DNA of 64,000 bases from Sphingomonas sp. 1F27F7B (GCF_005503355.1 NZ_SCMK01000024.1:1-64000); one strand, 5' to 3'. Counted from the stretch's first letter, positions 15,703-24,880 are shown. Translations and numbers: made by a program. The notes: a model not told the origin generated them from the letters alone.

Positions 15703-16077
15703 ATGGACGAACTCGACCAGCTGGATGACGCTACAGCCGCCCAGGCGTTCCGCAGCCTCGTCCGCCATCTCCGCCATCGCGCCGATGTGCAGAACATCGA
15801 CCTGATGGGCCTGGCGGGCTTCTGTCGCAACTGCCTGGCCGACTGGATCGCCGAGGCCGATCCGGCGATCACGCGGGACTCGGCGCGGCGCATCATTTAC
15901 GGTATGCCCTTCGCCGAGTGGAAGGAGCGCCACCAGGTCGAAGCCACACCCGAGCAGATCGCGCGGATGGAAGCGAGCCTGAAGAAGAACGAGGCTGTCG
16001 ACGAAAAGCTGGACGAAGCGCTTGATCAGAGCTTCCCGGCCAGCGACCCGCCTTCGATGACCGAGCCGGGGCGATAG
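15703..16077 (+). CDS. DUF1244 family protein
   Basis: The 124-residue product contains AFRSLVRHLRHRADVQNIDLMGLAGFCRNCLADW, the signature of DUF1244, with a conserved FCRNC Cys pair and a following YGMPFAEWK segment. The first 70-85 residues are the family core; the rest is a charged tail ending DEALDQSFPASDPPS, a tail seen on many sphingomonad small proteins. Function is unknown. GGAGGTGATAA precedes the ATG. It is divergent from pyk, as in many related genomes. Confidence 0.88.
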   Translation: MDELDQLDDATAAQAFRSLVRHLRHRADVQNIDLMGLAGFCRNCLADWIAEADPAITRDSARRIIYGMPFAEWKERHQVEATPEQIARMEASLKKNEAVDEKLDEALDQSFPASDPPSMTEPGR

Positions 16078-16152
16078 AAATCGGCCAGGCTGTAACAACG
16101 CGGGCTTCGATCAGGTCTATCCTTGTTCCTTCGATCGATTCGGAGGGGCGAA

Positions 16153-16662
16153 ATGAATTCTCGATTGAGTCATCAGGCATGGCTGGGCCCAACGCGGGCA
16201 CATCAGGCGCACATGGTCGAATTGATCCGCGAGGGGCGCCTGTTCGACGCGGCGCGGTTCGATTCTCCGGAAGCGATCGCCCGCGCCTGCGTTGCCGCCC
16301 TGGACATTCTGGAGCCGGAAATCGGCCATGAGCCCGGCTTCAAGGCCAAGGCCAACGAAGTCCTGGATTTTGCCAATCGCTGGATCCGGGAGGTCGATCC
16401 CGTCTATGCGCGCTTCCTGGAGACGACGCGGAACGTCAGTTTCACGCCGGGTTTCGAAGATGTCCTGCGCGGTGTCGAATATGCCGTCACCGGCGTCACC
16501 CTGGCGGGCGTGATCGTCGATCTGGGGAAGCAGCTTCTGCTCGGCGCGATGTCCGGGGACGTCGAGAAGGCGGCGCGATATCGTGCCGCGGTCCTCGAAT
16601 TCCAGGACCGGATCGGAACCTATATCGCCATTGAGATCGTCGGACGCCGAGGCGGGCGCTAG
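16153..16662 (+). CDS. Hypothetical protein
   Basis: The 169-residue product is predicted mostly helical with no signal peptide or catalytic motif that I recognise. A hydrophobic segment near residues 111-135 (VEYAVTGVTLAGVIVDLGKQLLLGA) might be a buried or membrane-associated helix. I chose the ATG at 16153, which has a GGAGGGG ribosome-binding site 4 nt upstream; a start 30 nt earlier lacks one. The gene is separated from DUF1244 by 75 nt and its stop sits 2 nt from the end of the convergent SGNH hydrolase gene. Base and codon use is slightly less GC-rich than its neighbours. Confidence 0.7.
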   Translation: MNSRLSHQAWLGPTRAHQAHMVELIREGRLFDAARFDSPEAIARACVAALDILEPEIGHEPGFKAKANEVLDFANRWIREVDPVYARFLETTRNVSFTPGFEDVLRGVEYAVTGVTLAGVIVDLGKQLLLGAMSGDVEKAARYRAAVLEFQDRIGTYIAIEIVGRRGGR

Positions 16663-16664
16663 GT

Positions 16665-17426
16665 TCAGCGCAGCGCCTTGGCCACCGCCTTGCGCCAGAT
16701 GTCATAGCCCTTGCGCGTCATGTGCAGCCCGTCCTCGCGATAGAGTTCGGGGCGCGGCTTGCCGTCCGCCCCCAGCATCGCCGGAAAGATGTCGACATAG
16801 CCGAGCCGCCGGTCGGTCGCGACATAGTCGCGCACCAGCGTGTTGGTCGCGCGGATCCCGTCGATCAGCCGCCAGCGCGACGGGCTGGGCTTGATCGCGA
16901 TGAACAGGATGCGCGTGGCCGGCAGCCTGAAATGCACCTTGGTCACCAGGGCCTGGAAATCGGAGAATACCTCCTCGGGGGTGTGCCCGGCCTCCAGGTC
17001 GTTGTCGCCGGCATAGAAGACGATCGTCTTCGGCGCATAGGGCATGACGATCCGATCGGCATAGCGGACGCTGTCGGGAATGGTGGAGCCGCCGAAGCCG
17101 CGATTGATCACGTTGCGCCCGGGAAAATCGCGGGCGAGGTCGGTCCACATCCGGATGCTCGAGCTGCCGAGGAACAGCGTGCCGCCCTTGGCCGGCATTG
17201 CCGCGGCGTCGCGCGCTTCGAACGCGGCGATCTCGGCGGCGAAGGGCTGCTTGTCGGCGGACGCCGGCGCCGGGCGGGTCGGCAGGCGCATGGCGGGCGG
17301 CAGCTGCACCGGCGCGACGGGTTTGGCCGGTGCCGGCGCCGCGGGCCGGTTCTGGGCCGGAGCGATGGCGGGCAGCAGGACGAGCGCGGCGGCGGCGAGA
17401 AGCGCGATTCGGCGGAGAGGGGGCAT
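16665..17426 (-). CDS. SGNH/GDSL-family esterase, exported
   Basis: The 253-residue product has a signal peptide (MPPLRRIALLAAAALVLLPAIAPAQ). A Pro/Ala-rich linker follows, then an SGNH hydrolase domain: TLFLGSSSIRMW (block I, nucleophile Ser in GSS rather than GDS), RGFGGSTI (block II Gly), FYAGDNDLEAG (block III, G-x-N-D) and LYREDGLHMTRKGYDIW (block V, catalytic D-x-x-H). Such enzymes hydrolyse ester bonds in lipids or acylated sugars; substrate is unknown. I chose the ATG at 17426 because it begins the signal peptide; the open frame upstream is non-coding in character. Confidence 0.85.
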   Translation of the reverse strand: MPPLRRIALLAAAALVLLPAIAPAQNRPAAPAPAKPVAPVQLPPAMRLPTRPAPASADKQPFAAEIAAFEARDAAAMPAKGGTLFLGSSSIRMWTDLARDFPGRNVINRGFGGSTIPDSVRYADRIVMPYAPKTIVFYAGDNDLEAGHTPEEVFSDFQALVTKVHFRLPATRILFIAIKPSPSRWRLIDGIRATNTLVRDYVATDRRLGYVDIFPAMLGADGKPRPELYREDGLHMTRKGYDIWRKAVAKALR

Positions 17427-17558
17427 GGCTTCGCGATAGCGGGGGCGGCCGCGCGGGGCAATCGGCGGGGATGCTCGGCGCGGTTGGGGGTTGAGCGTGG
17501 CGGCGGGCTCCGATAATCGCGCCGCTTTCCCGACTCTCATTCTCCAGGAGCTTCCGCC

Positions 17559-17795
17559 TTGTCCGATTCGATTTCCGCCGAACAGCTGCGCCTCTTCATC
17601 GAGCGGGTCGAGCGGCTCGAGGAAGAGAAGAAGGGCATCGCCGACGACATCAAGGACGTCTATGCCGAAGCCAAGTCGACCGGCTTCGACGTGAAGACGA
17701 TGCGCTCGATCGTCCGTCTGCGGAAGATGGAGAAGCACCACCGCGACGAAGCGGAGATGCTGCTCGAGACCTACAAGCAGGCGCTGGGCATCTGA
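17559..17795 (+). CDS. DUF2312 protein, GapR-like nucleoid-associated protein
   Basis: The 78-residue product begins [27 protein letters not shown] and continues [28 protein letters not shown], the DUF2312 signature. The Caulobacter member is GapR, a tetrameric protein that binds AT-rich, overtwisted DNA ahead of replication and transcription. The long first coiled-coil helix and the basic [12 protein letters not shown] segment are visible. The start codon is TTG, supported by CAGGAG 8 nt upstream. A GC-rich hairpin follows the stop. Confidence 0.9.
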   Translation: MSDSISAEQLRLFIERVERLEEEKKGIADDIKDVYAEAKSTGFDVKTMRSIVRLRKMEKHHRDEAEMLLETYKQALGI

Positions 17796-17805
17796 GCTGC
17801 GCTCC

Positions 17806-17835
17806 CCGCCATCCCGGCTTTCGCCGGGGTGGCGG
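17806..17835 (+). terminator. Hairpin after the GapR-like gene
   Basis: CCGCCATCCCGGC pairs with GCCGGGGTGGCGG around a TTTC loop, with one G-T pair. It begins 11 nt after the stop codon. There is no T run. It resembles the CCCGGC-type intergenic palindromes seen also at 19195-19238, so it may be a repeat-derived terminator. Confidence 0.5.
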
Positions 17836-17904
17836 ACGGGCAGCCATTGCCCATGGCCCCGTGCCTGGCCTAGAGACGCGCCACCAGTTTCACATGAGAG
17901 CGCA

Positions 17905-18648
17905 ATGGCAGGCCATTCCAAGTTCAAGAACATCATGCACCGCAAGGGCGCGCAGGATAAGAAGCGCTCGAGCATGTTCTCCAAGCTCAGCCGCGAAATC
18001 ACCGTCGCCGCCAAGATGGGCTTGCCCGATCCCGACATGAACCCGCGCCTGCGCGCCGCGATCAACGCGGCCAAGGCGCAGTCGATGCCGAAGGACAATA
18101 TCCAGCGCTCGATCGACAAGGCGACCAAGGGCGATACCGAGAGCTATGAAGAGATCCGCTACGAGGGCTTCGGCCCGGGCGGCGTCTCGCTGATCATCGA
18201 GGCGCTGACCGACAATCGCAACCGCACCGCCACCAATGTGCGCACCGCGGTCAGCAAGAATGGCGGCAATCTCGGCACCGCCGGCTCGGTGAGCCACGGC
18301 TTCGACCGGATGGGCCTGATCAACTATCCCGCCAAGGCCGGCGACGCCGAGAAGGTGTTCGAAGCGGCGCTCGAGGCCGGGGCCGAGGACGTGGCGTCGT
18401 CCGAGGAAGGCCATGAGATCTGGACCGCGCTGGACGCGCTCCACGAAGTCGCCAAGGCGCTCGAGCCAGTGCTGGGCGAGGCCGAAGGCGCCAAGCTCGC
18501 CTGGCGCCCCCAGACCATGGTCGATGTCGGCGAGGAAGACGCCGCCAAGCTGTTCAAGCTGATCGACGCGCTCGACGACGACGACGACGTCCAGACCGTC
18601 TGGGGCAATTACGAAGTCTCGGACGACGTGATGGAGAAGCTGGGTTGA
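17905..18648 (+). CDS. yebC: YebC/PmpR family protein
   Basis: The 247-residue product starts [22 protein letters not shown], the invariant YebC start. It has [28 protein letters not shown] in domain 1, [23 protein letters not shown] in domain 2 and a complete acidic C-terminal domain. The family has been described as DNA-binding regulators and, more recently, as a translation factor acting on ribosomes stalled at proline stretches. It lies 40 nt upstream of ruvC, a classical linkage, and is probably cotranscribed with it. Confidence 0.95.
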   Translation: MAGHSKFKNIMHRKGAQDKKRSSMFSKLSREITVAAKMGLPDPDMNPRLRAAINAAKAQSMPKDNIQRSIDKATKGDTESYEEIRYEGFGPGGVSLIIEALTDNRNRTATNVRTAVSKNGGNLGTAGSVSHGFDRMGLINYPAKAGDAEKVFEAALEAGAEDVASSEEGHEIWTALDALHEVAKALEPVLGEAEGAKLAWRPQTMVDVGEEDAAKLFKLIDALDDDDDVQTVWGNYEVSDDVMEKLG

Positions 18649-18688
18649 TCCAAATCCTCCCCGAGGCCAGCTCGGGACGGATTTGGCG

Positions 18689-19177
18689 ATGATCATCCTC
18701 GGCCTCGATCCCGGCCTCGGCACCACCGGCTGGGGCCTGGTCCGTGCCGAGGGCAACCGCCTGTCGCATCTCGCCAACGGGCGGTTGAAGACCGACACCC
18801 AGGCGCCGCTGCCCCGGCGGCTCGCGCATCTCGACGCGATGCTCGCCGCGCTGATCGCCGATCACGCGCCGCAGGCCGCGGCGGTGGAGGAGGTGTTCGT
18901 CAACACCAACGCCCAGTCCACGCTCAAGCTCGGCCAGGCACGCGGCGTGGTGCTGTGCGCCGCGGCGCGGACCGGCATCGACGTCGGCGAATACAAGCCC
19001 AGCACGGTCAAGAAGTCGGTGGTCGGCCTCGGCAATGCCGCGAAGGAGCAGGTCCATGCGATGGTGCAGGTGCTGCTGCCGGGCGTGAAGATCGACGGAG
19101 CCGATGCGGCAGACGCGCTCGCCGTCGCCATCTGCCACGCCCACCATCTGGCGAGCGCGCGTCTCGGGATGCGCTAG
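18689..19177 (+). CDS. ruvC: Holliday junction endonuclease RuvC
   Basis: The 162-residue product resolves Holliday junctions by symmetrical cleavage. The four catalytic acids are present: D7 in [13 protein letters not shown]68 in [12 protein letters not shown], and D139 and D142 in [37 protein letters not shown] is the DNA-binding loop region. I prefer the ATG at 18689 to the TTG two codons upstream. It follows yebC. Unlike the usual ruvC-ruvA-ruvB operon, two minus-strand genes separate it from ruvA. Confidence 0.96.
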   Translation: MIILGLDPGLGTTGWGLVRAEGNRLSHLANGRLKTDTQAPLPRRLAHLDAMLAALIADHAPQAAAVEEVFVNTNAQSTLKLGQARGVVLCAAARTGIDVGEYKPSTVKKSVVGLGNAAKEQVHAMVQVLLPGVKIDGADAADALAVAICHAHHLASARLGMR

Positions 19178-19194
19178 GCACCAGGCCAAGGACG

Positions 19195-19238
19195 CATTGT
19201 CTTGGGGGGCGCCCCGGCTCAAGGCCGGGATGACAATG
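19195..19238. repeat. Palindromic repeat after ruvC
   Basis: Outer arms CATTGTC and GACAATG (7 bp, perfect) enclose an inner CCCGGC-TCAAG-GCCGGG hairpin with some unpaired bases between. It lies between the 3' ends of ruvC and the minus-strand membrane protein gene and could terminate both transcripts. Its core resembles the hairpin at 17806. Confidence 0.5.
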
Positions 19239-19268
19239 GGAAATCAGATAGTTGCTCGCGCTCTCGGC

Positions 19269-19712
19269 CTAGGCGGCGAGCGCGAGGGCCGGCCCGTCCT
19301 CGTCATCGTTGGAAGCGCGTGCCGCCGGCCGGGCGCGCCGCGTGCGCCTTGCCCGCCGGGCGACGGGCAGCCGGGCGGCGATCCAGTGCCGCACGGCACC
19401 GAAGCGCAGCGTCGATGCCGCCAGCACTGCCACCAGGATCGTATCGACAAGCGTGCCGATCTCGAACAGGGTGAGCCAGCCGGCGATCTCGGGCAGCGCC
19501 ATGGAGAAGATGCGAAGCCCTTCCTCCTCGAGGAACCAGAAGCACAGCAGGCTGATCGCGCCCAGGATCATCCAGATGATCACTGCCTCGCGCCGGATTC
19601 CCGCCAGCCGTGCCGCCGGCCATTCGACCAGCGCGCGCCGCATCAGGCGCCCGACCGGCGTGTCGCCGGCAAGCAGGAGCGCGAACCACAATCCCAGAAG
19701 CGCGACGATCAT
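19269..19712 (-). CDS. Hypothetical membrane protein
   Basis: The 147-residue product has three likely membrane helices: near residues 1-16 ([16 protein letters not shown]), 44-60 ([17 protein letters not shown]) and 83-101 ([19 protein letters not shown]). A very basic tail ([19 protein letters not shown]) and an acidic end follow. GGAAGG lies 5 nt before the ATG. No known domain is recognised. It lies 60 nt downstream of another minus-strand membrane protein gene, and the two appear to form one inserted unit between ruvC and ruvA. Confidence 0.65.
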   Translation of the reverse strand: MIVALLGLWFALLLAGDTPVGRLMRRALVEWPAARLAGIRREAVIIWMILGAISLLCFWFLEEEGLRIFSMALPEIAGWLTLFEIGTLVDTILVAVLAASTLRFGAVRHWIAARLPVARRARRTRRARPAARASNDDEDGPALALAA

Positions 19713-19772
19713 CTGCCTTCCCCCAACATGCTCGTCCCGGAGGTGGGAAGGCGGCGATCGTTCCGCCAGGGG

Positions 19773-20192
19773 CTATTCGAAGATCCCCGCCGTCTCGTCG
19801 CCGTCGAACGCCTTGCGCCGCAGCGCCCGCGCGCCGCGCAGGCCGTTGATCACGCCGATCGTGAGCACTGCGTTGATGACGAGGCCCATGATGTTGAGCA
19901 TCGCCAGCTTGCCCAGGAATTCGAGAACGAGCAGCAGCGCGGCGACGCCGCCCCACACCAGCCCGCGCCCGGCATGCAGGCGGAAGCCCGCGACTGCGAA
20001 GATCACCATCTCCGCAGCGGCCGCGCCCAGCACGATCGCGAGCGCCGGTGCATCGCGCGTTCCCAGGAGGCCGCCCAGCATCAGCAGCGCAAGCGCGCTC
20101 AGCGCGGCCGCGACGAAACAGGCATAGCCGCCCAGCTGCGCGGCGCCCAGCGCGCCGTCCTCCGTGGTCAGATCCACGTTCCAGAACGCCAT
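19773..20192 (-). CDS. Hypothetical four-helix membrane protein
   Basis: The 139-residue product is an inner-membrane protein with about four hydrophobic helices, beginning near residues 16-38 ([23 protein letters not shown]). A basic loop ([16 protein letters not shown]) closes the protein. I chose the ATG at 20192, which has GGGGGAAA upstream; 11 further codons upstream are open but lack a ribosome-binding site. It is divergent from ruvA and is followed by a second small membrane protein gene. Function is not known. Confidence 0.65.
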   Translation of the reverse strand: MAFWNVDLTTEDGALGAAQLGGYACFVAAALSALALLMLGGLLGTRDAPALAIVLGAAAAEMVIFAVAGFRLHAGRGLVWGGVAALLLVLEFLGKLAMLNIMGLVINAVLTIGVINGLRGARALRRKAFDGDETAGIFE

Positions 20193-20293
20193 TTCGATTT
20201 CCCCCCGCTTGTGCCCCGGCGCCACCCTAGCATGGCCCTGGCCGGCGTCGATGCCCGCGAAGCCGCGGTGATTTCGCTTTCCTATACCCGCTT

Positions 20294-20308
20294 GTTCCGC
20301 TTATGTAC
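20294..20308 (+). promoter_or_regulatory. Near-consensus alphaproteobacterial LexA (SOS) box upstream of ruvA
   Basis: GTTC-CGCTTAT-GTAC differs at one base from GTTC-N7-GTTC, the LexA operator of alphaproteobacteria. A possible -10 hexamer (TATACC, 20283-20288) lies just upstream, so the box would overlap the transcription start. It lies 125 nt before the ruvA ATG. Confidence 0.5.
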
Positions 20309-20432
20309 CGGGCATGCGCGTGCGTCTCCGTCCTTGCTCCGCTTGCCCGTTGATCGCCGGATGCCGGGCGCTGCGGGGGAATCGGGGCGCGCCTGGCCTG
20401 AACTTCCTAAGCTTCCGCGCGGAGGGCCGGGC

Positions 20433-21029
20433 ATGATCGCGCACCTCAAGGGCCGGCTGGAAGCGACGGGGCTCGATCATGTCGTGATCGACGTGAACGG
20501 CGTCGGCTATCTCGCCGGCGCGTCGGGCAGGACGATCGCCGCGCTGGGTGCCACCGGCGGATCGGTCACGCTCCACACCGAGATGCTGGTGAGCGAGGAT
20601 TCGATCCGGCTGATGGGCTTCGCCACCGCGAGCGAGCGCGACTGGTTCCGCCTGCTCACCAGCGTGCAGGGCGTCGGCGCCAAGGTGGCGCTGGCGATCC
20701 TCTCGATCCTGTCGCCCGAGGAAGTGCAGACCGCCGTGGCGCGCGCCGATTCGGCGATGATCGCGCGGGCCAACGGCGTGGGTCCCAAGCTCGCCCAGCG
20801 CATCGTCAACGAGTTGAAGGACAAGGCCGGGGGCGTGGCCCTGGGGAGCGGTGGCGCCGGGGCGCCTGCCGCGGGCGGTGCGGCGCAGGACGCCGTCTCG
20901 GCGATGCTCAACCTGGGCTTCAAGCCGGCCGAGGCGAGCGCCGCCGTCAACGCCGCAGCCGACGAACTGGGCGCCGGTGCAACGCTCGACGCGCTGGTGC
21001 GGCTGGCGTTGCGCAAGGCGGCGAAATGA
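20433..21029 (+). CDS. ruvA: Holliday junction DNA-binding protein RuvA
   Basis: The 198-residue product starts [26 protein letters not shown], the RuvA OB-fold domain. The two helix-hairpin-helix motifs lie near residues 70-125 ([20 protein letters not shown] and [20 protein letters not shown]). A Gly/Ala linker and the C-terminal RuvB-binding domain ([23 protein letters not shown]) follow. It binds four-way junctions as a tetramer and loads RuvB. A GGAGGG ribosome-binding site precedes the ATG. A GFA-domain gene follows with a 4-nt overlap. Confidence 0.96.
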   Translation: MIAHLKGRLEATGLDHVVIDVNGVGYLAGASGRTIAALGATGGSVTLHTEMLVSEDSIRLMGFATASERDWFRLLTSVQGVGAKVALAILSILSPEEVQTAVARADSAMIARANGVGPKLAQRIVNELKDKAGGVALGSGGAGAPAAGGAAQDAVSAMLNLGFKPAEASAAVNAAADELGAGATLDALVRLALRKAAK

Positions 21030-21421
21030 CTCGCCGCACCGCCCATTGCCGCTGCGGCCAGCTCCGCGCTGTGTGCGAGGGGGAGCCGGTGCGCATCTCG
21101 GTCTGCCATTGCCTCGAATGCCAGCGGCGCAGCGGCTCGGCCTTTGCGGCACAGGCACGCTTTCCGGTGGAATGCGTGACGTTCACCGGCAGTTCGACGC
21201 GCTGGGAGCATGTCGGCGAGAGCGGCCGGGCCGCGGAATTCCATTTCTGCCCGATCTGCGGCGGCGCTGTCTGGTATCGCAACGCCGCCTTTCCGGAGAC
21301 CTATGCGATTCCCATCGGCGCCTTCGCCGATCCCGATTTCCCGGCGCCCGGCTTCTCGGTGTTCGAGAATCGCAGGCACGCCTGGGTCGAGATCACCGGC
21401 GACGACATCGTGCATGACTGA
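21026..21421 (+). CDS. GFA/CENP-V domain protein
   Basis: The 131-residue product carries the zinc-binding pattern of the GFA (glutathione-dependent formaldehyde-activating enzyme-like) family: CRCG near residue 9, [12 protein letters not shown] near 27-38 and [12 protein letters not shown] near 73-84. The family binds structural and catalytic zinc; activity of most members is untested. The start overlaps the ruvA stop (ATGA), so it is cotranslated with ruvA. It has no known link to recombination, which makes the placement between ruvA and ruvB odd. Confidence 0.88.
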   Translation: MTRRTAHCRCGQLRAVCEGEPVRISVCHCLECQRRSGSAFAAQARFPVECVTFTGSSTRWEHVGESGRAAEFHFCPICGGAVWYRNAAFPETYAIPIGAFADPDFPAPGFSVFENRRHAWVEITGDDIVHD

Positions 21422-21428
21422 GCATGGT

Positions 21429-22325
21429 TCAAAGCAGCGGCGTCACCAGCGGCCGTCCGGCGAAATGCGCGTCGAGATTGGCGAGCACCAGCGCGCGCAT
21501 CTGCATGCGCCCCTCCTCGGTGGCGCTGCCCTGGTGCGGGGCGAGCACCACCTGGTCCATGGCCCTGAGCGCCGCGGGCACCTGCGGCTCGTTCGCGAAC
21601 ACGTCGAGCCCGGCACCGGCGATGCGCCCTTCGGCCAGCGCCGCGATCAGCGCATCCTCATCGACCAGGCTGCCGCGCGCGACGTTGACCAGCACGCCCT
21701 GCGGCCCCAGCCGGTCCAGCACCGCGGCATCGACGATGGCCCGCGTTTCCTCCCCGCCCGGCGCGGCGAGGATCAGCACGTCGCTCGCCCCGGCCAGCGC
21801 GGCGATGTCGGGCACGAAGCGCCACGGCACCGGCTTCTCGCTGCGGGCGCCGTAGAGCAGCGTGCCGGCGAAGGGCGCGGCGCGCAACGCGATGGCGTGG
21901 CCGATCCGGCCCAGCCCGAAGATGCCGATCCGGCGTCCGCTCGCCCGCCGGCCGAGCGGCGCGGCCCAGCCGCCGCCGCGCACCAGGGCATCGTTCGCCG
22001 CCACCCGGCGCTGCACGGCCAGCATCAGTGCGATGGCAAGGTCGGCGACGTCTTCGGTGAGCACGTCGGGCGTCAGCGTCAGCCGCACGCCGCGGGCGCG
22101 CAGCGCGGCAAGGTCCACGCCGTCATGGCCGATGCCGTGGAGCGCGACGATCTCCAGCGCGGGGAGCCGGTCGAGCAGCGCCGCGTCGATCCGCGCCGTG
22201 CCGCCGCCCACCATGGCGCGGACGCCCGGCGGCGGATCGCCTTCGTGCAGGGTATAGCGTTCGGCCAGCGCCGCGCGCAGCGGGGTGGGGATGGACGATA
22301 TCAGCAGCAGGTCCGGGCGCGCCAT
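21429..22325 (-). CDS. D-isomer-specific 2-hydroxyacid dehydrogenase
   Basis: The 298-residue product has the NAD(P)-binding signature GRRIGIFGLGRIGHAIA near residue 131-147. The catalytic Arg is in VNVARGSLVDEDAL, the Glu in GAGLDVFANEPQVP and the His in VVLAPHQGSAT. It is somewhat shorter than the usual 310-330 residues, from a compact N-terminus. Enzymes of this group reduce glyoxylate, hydroxypyruvate or related 2-keto acids in the cytoplasm; the exact substrate is unknown. It is a single minus-strand gene lying between ruvA-GFA and the genes leading to ruvB. Confidence 0.9.
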   Translation of the reverse strand: MARPDLLLISSIPTPLRAALAERYTLHEGDPPPGVRAMVGGGTARIDAALLDRLPALEIVALHGIGHDGVDLAALRARGVRLTLTPDVLTEDVADLAIALMLAVQRRVAANDALVRGGGWAAPLGRRASGRRIGIFGLGRIGHAIALRAAPFAGTLLYGARSEKPVPWRFVPDIAALAGASDVLILAAPGGEETRAIVDAAVLDRLGPQGVLVNVARGSLVDEDALIAALAEGRIAGAGLDVFANEPQVPAALRAMDQVVLAPHQGSATEEGRMQMRALVLANLDAHFAGRPLVTPLL

Positions 22326-22406
22326 GGCCTTGCTCTAGACCGGCGGCGCGGCGTCGCGCCAGCCTCCCGCCTCGCGCTGTCCCGGTGGGAGGGCTAGGGA
22401 AGATCC

Positions 22407-22961
22407 ATGGAAATCGAAGTCAGCGCCGAGGCCAAGGACAAGTCGCTCAACCGGAAGGTGGCGATCACGGTGGTCGTGCTCTCCGTGTTCATGGGGGTGT
22501 GTGGGATCAAGGACGGCAATATCGTCCAGGCGATGCAGCAGGCCCAGTCCGATTCGGTCGACAAGTGGAATCAGTATCAGGCGGCCAAGACCAAGCTGCA
22601 CATCGCCGAGGGTAGCCGCCTCCAGATCGCCATGCTGGCCGATCCGAAGCGCGCGGCCCCGGCGCTCGCCGGGCTTGACCGCGACATCGCGAAATACAAG
22701 GCGGAGGCGCCGGGCCTCGCCGCCGATGCGAAGGCGCAGCGCGATCTCTACGATGCGCTGAACGTGCATGACGACCAGTTCGACGCGAGCGACGCATCGG
22801 TCTCCACCGCCATCTCGATCGCTGCCGTGGCCGCACTGGTGGAGAGTGGCTGGCTGCTCTGGGCCGCCTGGGCGTTCGGCGGCTTCGGGTTGTTCATGGG
22901 GCTGTGCGGTTTCCTGGGATGGAGCTTCCATCCGGCGCTGCTGAGCGGGCTGCTGGGATGA
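22407..22961 (+). CDS. DUF4337 family membrane protein
   Basis: The 184-residue product has one hydrophobic helix near residues 19-36 (VAITVVVLSVFMGVCGIK). A central soluble, partly coiled-coil segment (40-125) contains NIVQAMQQAQSDSVDKWNQYQAAKTK. Two closely spaced hydrophobic helices lie near 132-182. This is the layout of DUF4337 proteins, whose function is unknown. Its stop overlaps the next start (ATGA), and the next gene overlaps ruvB in the same way. The three are therefore one transcript. Confidence 0.82.
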   Translation: MEIEVSAEAKDKSLNRKVAITVVVLSVFMGVCGIKDGNIVQAMQQAQSDSVDKWNQYQAAKTKLHIAEGSRLQIAMLADPKRAAPALAGLDRDIAKYKAEAPGLAADAKAQRDLYDALNVHDDQFDASDASVSTAISIAAVAALVESGWLLWAAWAFGGFGLFMGLCGFLGWSFHPALLSGLLG

Positions 22962-23362
22962 GCAAGGTGGATCATCCCCTCGTGCCCGGCTGGCAGGGCA
23001 GTCGCAGCTGGACCGCACCGGGCGAGCCGCCGTCGGAGTTCGTGACGTTCGAGGCGGGCGATGTCGGCGCGCCGTTCCGCATCGATCATGGCCGCGACAT
23101 GATATTCGATCATGGCCGGCTCGAGCAGGACTATAATTTCCTCGACTATCTCTTCGGGGATCCCGCCGCGGCGGTGCGCGCACGCCATTATCTGGGGGAT
23201 GCGCACGTGTCGGTCCATTTGCCCGGCCTGGGGGTCGACGCAACGCTGGCGCAGGTGCGGGCGGCGATGCCCGGCGACGTGCTCCGCTACCTCCAGCGGC
23301 GTTTCGCGGCGATCGAAGTGTTGACCGACAAGGGATATGAGGCGCTTTGGGCGGCAGCATGA
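22958..23362 (+). CDS. Hypothetical protein upstream of ruvB
   Basis: The 134-residue soluble protein has no signal peptide or membrane helix. Visible features are many aromatic and acidic residues and short motifs such as [35 protein letters not shown] and [27 protein letters not shown] do not recognise the family. It is tightly packed: ATGA overlaps exist with DUF4337 before and ruvB after, so it is cotranslated with both. The start at 22958 is fixed by that overlap. Confidence 0.75.
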   Translation: MSKVDHPLVPGWQGSRSWTAPGEPPSEFVTFEAGDVGAPFRIDHGRDMIFDHGRLEQDYNFLDYLFGDPAAAVRARHYLGDAHVSVHLPGLGVDATLAQVRAAMPGDVLRYLQRRFAAIEVLTDKGYEALWAAA

Positions 23363-24381
23363 CCGATAGCGATCGCCTCCTCTCCTCCGCCCGCCGCATC
23401 GACGATGTCGATGCCGCACTGCGCCCGAAGAGCCTTGACGAATTCGTCGGCCAGCGGGCGGCGCGCGAGAATCTGCGCGTGTTCATCGATGCCGCCCGGT
23501 CGCGTGGCGAGGCGCTGGACCATGTCCTGTTCTTCGGCCCTCCGGGCCTGGGCAAGACCACGCTCGCCCAGATCATCGCGCGCGAGATGGGCGTCGGCTT
23601 TCGCGCCACATCGGGTCCGGTGATCGCCAAATCGGGCGATCTCGCGGCCCTGCTCACCAATCTCGAGGATGGCGACGTCCTCTTCATCGACGAGATCCAC
23701 CGGCTCAATCCCGCCGTCGAGGAAGTGCTCTATCCGGCGATGGAGGATCGCGCGCTGGATCTCATGATCGGCGAAGGGCCGTCGGCGCGCAGCGTGCGGA
23801 TCGACCTGCCGCGCTTCACCCTGGTCGGCGCGACCACCCGCCAGGGGCTGCTCACCCAGCCGCTCAGGGATCGGTTCGGCATCCCGGTCCGCCTGAATTT
23901 CTACGCAGTCGACGAGCTGGAGCGCGTCGTCGCCCGCGCCGCCCGGCTGCTCGATCTCCATGTCGCTCCGGACGGGGCGCACGAGATCGCGCGGCGCTCG
24001 CGCGGTACGCCGCGCATCGCCGGGCGGCTGCTCCGCCGGGTGCGCGACTTCGCCACTGTGCTGGGCGAGGAGGTCGTGCACGCCCGGGTGGCGGACCAGT
24101 CGCTCACCCGGCTCGAAGTGGACGCGCTGGGTCTCGACGCGATGGATCGGCGCTACCTCACCATGATCGCCGACATCTACAAGGGCGGCCCGGTGGGAGT
24201 GGAGACGCTGGCGGCGGGGCTCAGCGAGCCGCGCGACACGATCGAGGAAGTGATCGAGCCCTATCTGATCCAGATCGGCATGATCGCGCGCACGGCCCGG
24301 GGGCGCTGCCTCAACGCGGCGGGATGGAAGCATCTGGGCCTCACGCCGCCGTCCACCGCGCAGGAAGGGCTGTTCGACTGA
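23359..24381 (+). CDS. ruvB: Holliday junction branch migration ATPase RuvB
   Basis: The 340-residue product is the AAA+ motor of the RuvAB complex. Walker A ([14 protein letters not shown]) is near residue 58, Walker B ([11 protein letters not shown]) near 110, and sensor 1 ([13 protein letters not shown]) near 156. A winged-helix DNA-binding domain is at the C-terminus ([26 protein letters not shown]). The ATG at 23359 overlaps the upstream stop. It is separated from ruvA by about 2.3 kb that includes a minus-strand gene, so it cannot share the simple ruvAB transcript. Confidence 0.97.
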   Translation: MTDSDRLLSSARRIDDVDAALRPKSLDEFVGQRAARENLRVFIDAARSRGEALDHVLFFGPPGLGKTTLAQIIAREMGVGFRATSGPVIAKSGDLAALLTNLEDGDVLFIDEIHRLNPAVEEVLYPAMEDRALDLMIGEGPSARSVRIDLPRFTLVGATTRQGLLTQPLRDRFGIPVRLNFYAVDELERVVARAARLLDLHVAPDGAHEIARRSRGTPRIAGRLLRRVRDFATVLGEEVVHARVADQSLTRLEVDALGLDAMDRRYLTMIADIYKGGPVGVETLAAGLSEPRDTIEEVIEPYLIQIGMIARTARGRCLNAAGWKHLGLTPPSTAQEGLFD

Positions 24382-24426
24382 GGTGAGGGGTTCCCCCGGC
24401 GGAGTCGCTGGGTTAGGTGGCCGGCC

Positions 24427-24873
24427 ATGGACGTATCCTTCGCCCCTGGCCGCTTCGCGGGCCTCGAGCATCATTTCGTCCTGCGTGTCTATTTCGAGGA
24501 CACCGACCTTAGTGGGGTGGTCTATCACGCCAACTATCTCAGGTTCATGGAGCGGGCCCGCTCGGATATGCTGGCCCTTGCCGGCATCGACCAGCGGGCG
24601 GCGCACGAAGCCGGCGAGGGCGCCTATGCGCTGCGCGAGGCGAACATTCGCTACCGGGCGCCGGCGCGCCTGGGTGACGAACTGGTGGTGGTCAGCCGGC
24701 TGGTCCGGTTGCGCCCTGCCGCAGTGGACATTCATCAACGAGTCATGCGCGACGTTACCATAGTGGCCGAAGCGGAGATCGAGGCGGTGTTCGTCGCCCC
24801 GTCCGGCCGTCCGCGCCGCCAGCCGGCGGCGTGGATGGAACGTTTCGCGCCGCTGGTCTTCAAGGGGAACTGA
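24427..24873 (+). CDS. ybgC: Tol-Pal-associated acyl-CoA thioesterase YbgC
   Basis: The 148-residue hotdog-fold thioesterase has the motif VYFEDTDLSGVVYHANYLRFMERAR near residues 21-45, with catalytic Asp in EDTDLSGVVYH. YbgC hydrolyses short- to medium-chain acyl-CoA or acyl-ACP and is encoded with tolQRAB-pal across proteobacteria. It starts 45 nt after ruvB and 7 nt before tolQ, so it leads or joins the tol operon. Cytoplasmic, possibly membrane-associated. Confidence 0.94.
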   Translation: MDVSFAPGRFAGLEHHFVLRVYFEDTDLSGVVYHANYLRFMERARSDMLALAGIDQRAAHEAGEGAYALREANIRYRAPARLGDELVVVSRLVRLRPAAVDIHQRVMRDVTIVAEAEIEAVFVAPSGRPRRQPAAWMERFAPLVFKGN

Positions 24874-24880
24874 ACCGATC

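Noticed and set aside
17108-18798. Long frames on the minus strand opposite the GapR-like and yebC genes
   Set aside because: They are shadows of conserved plus-strand genes; the true part of one frame (16665-17426) is already annotated.
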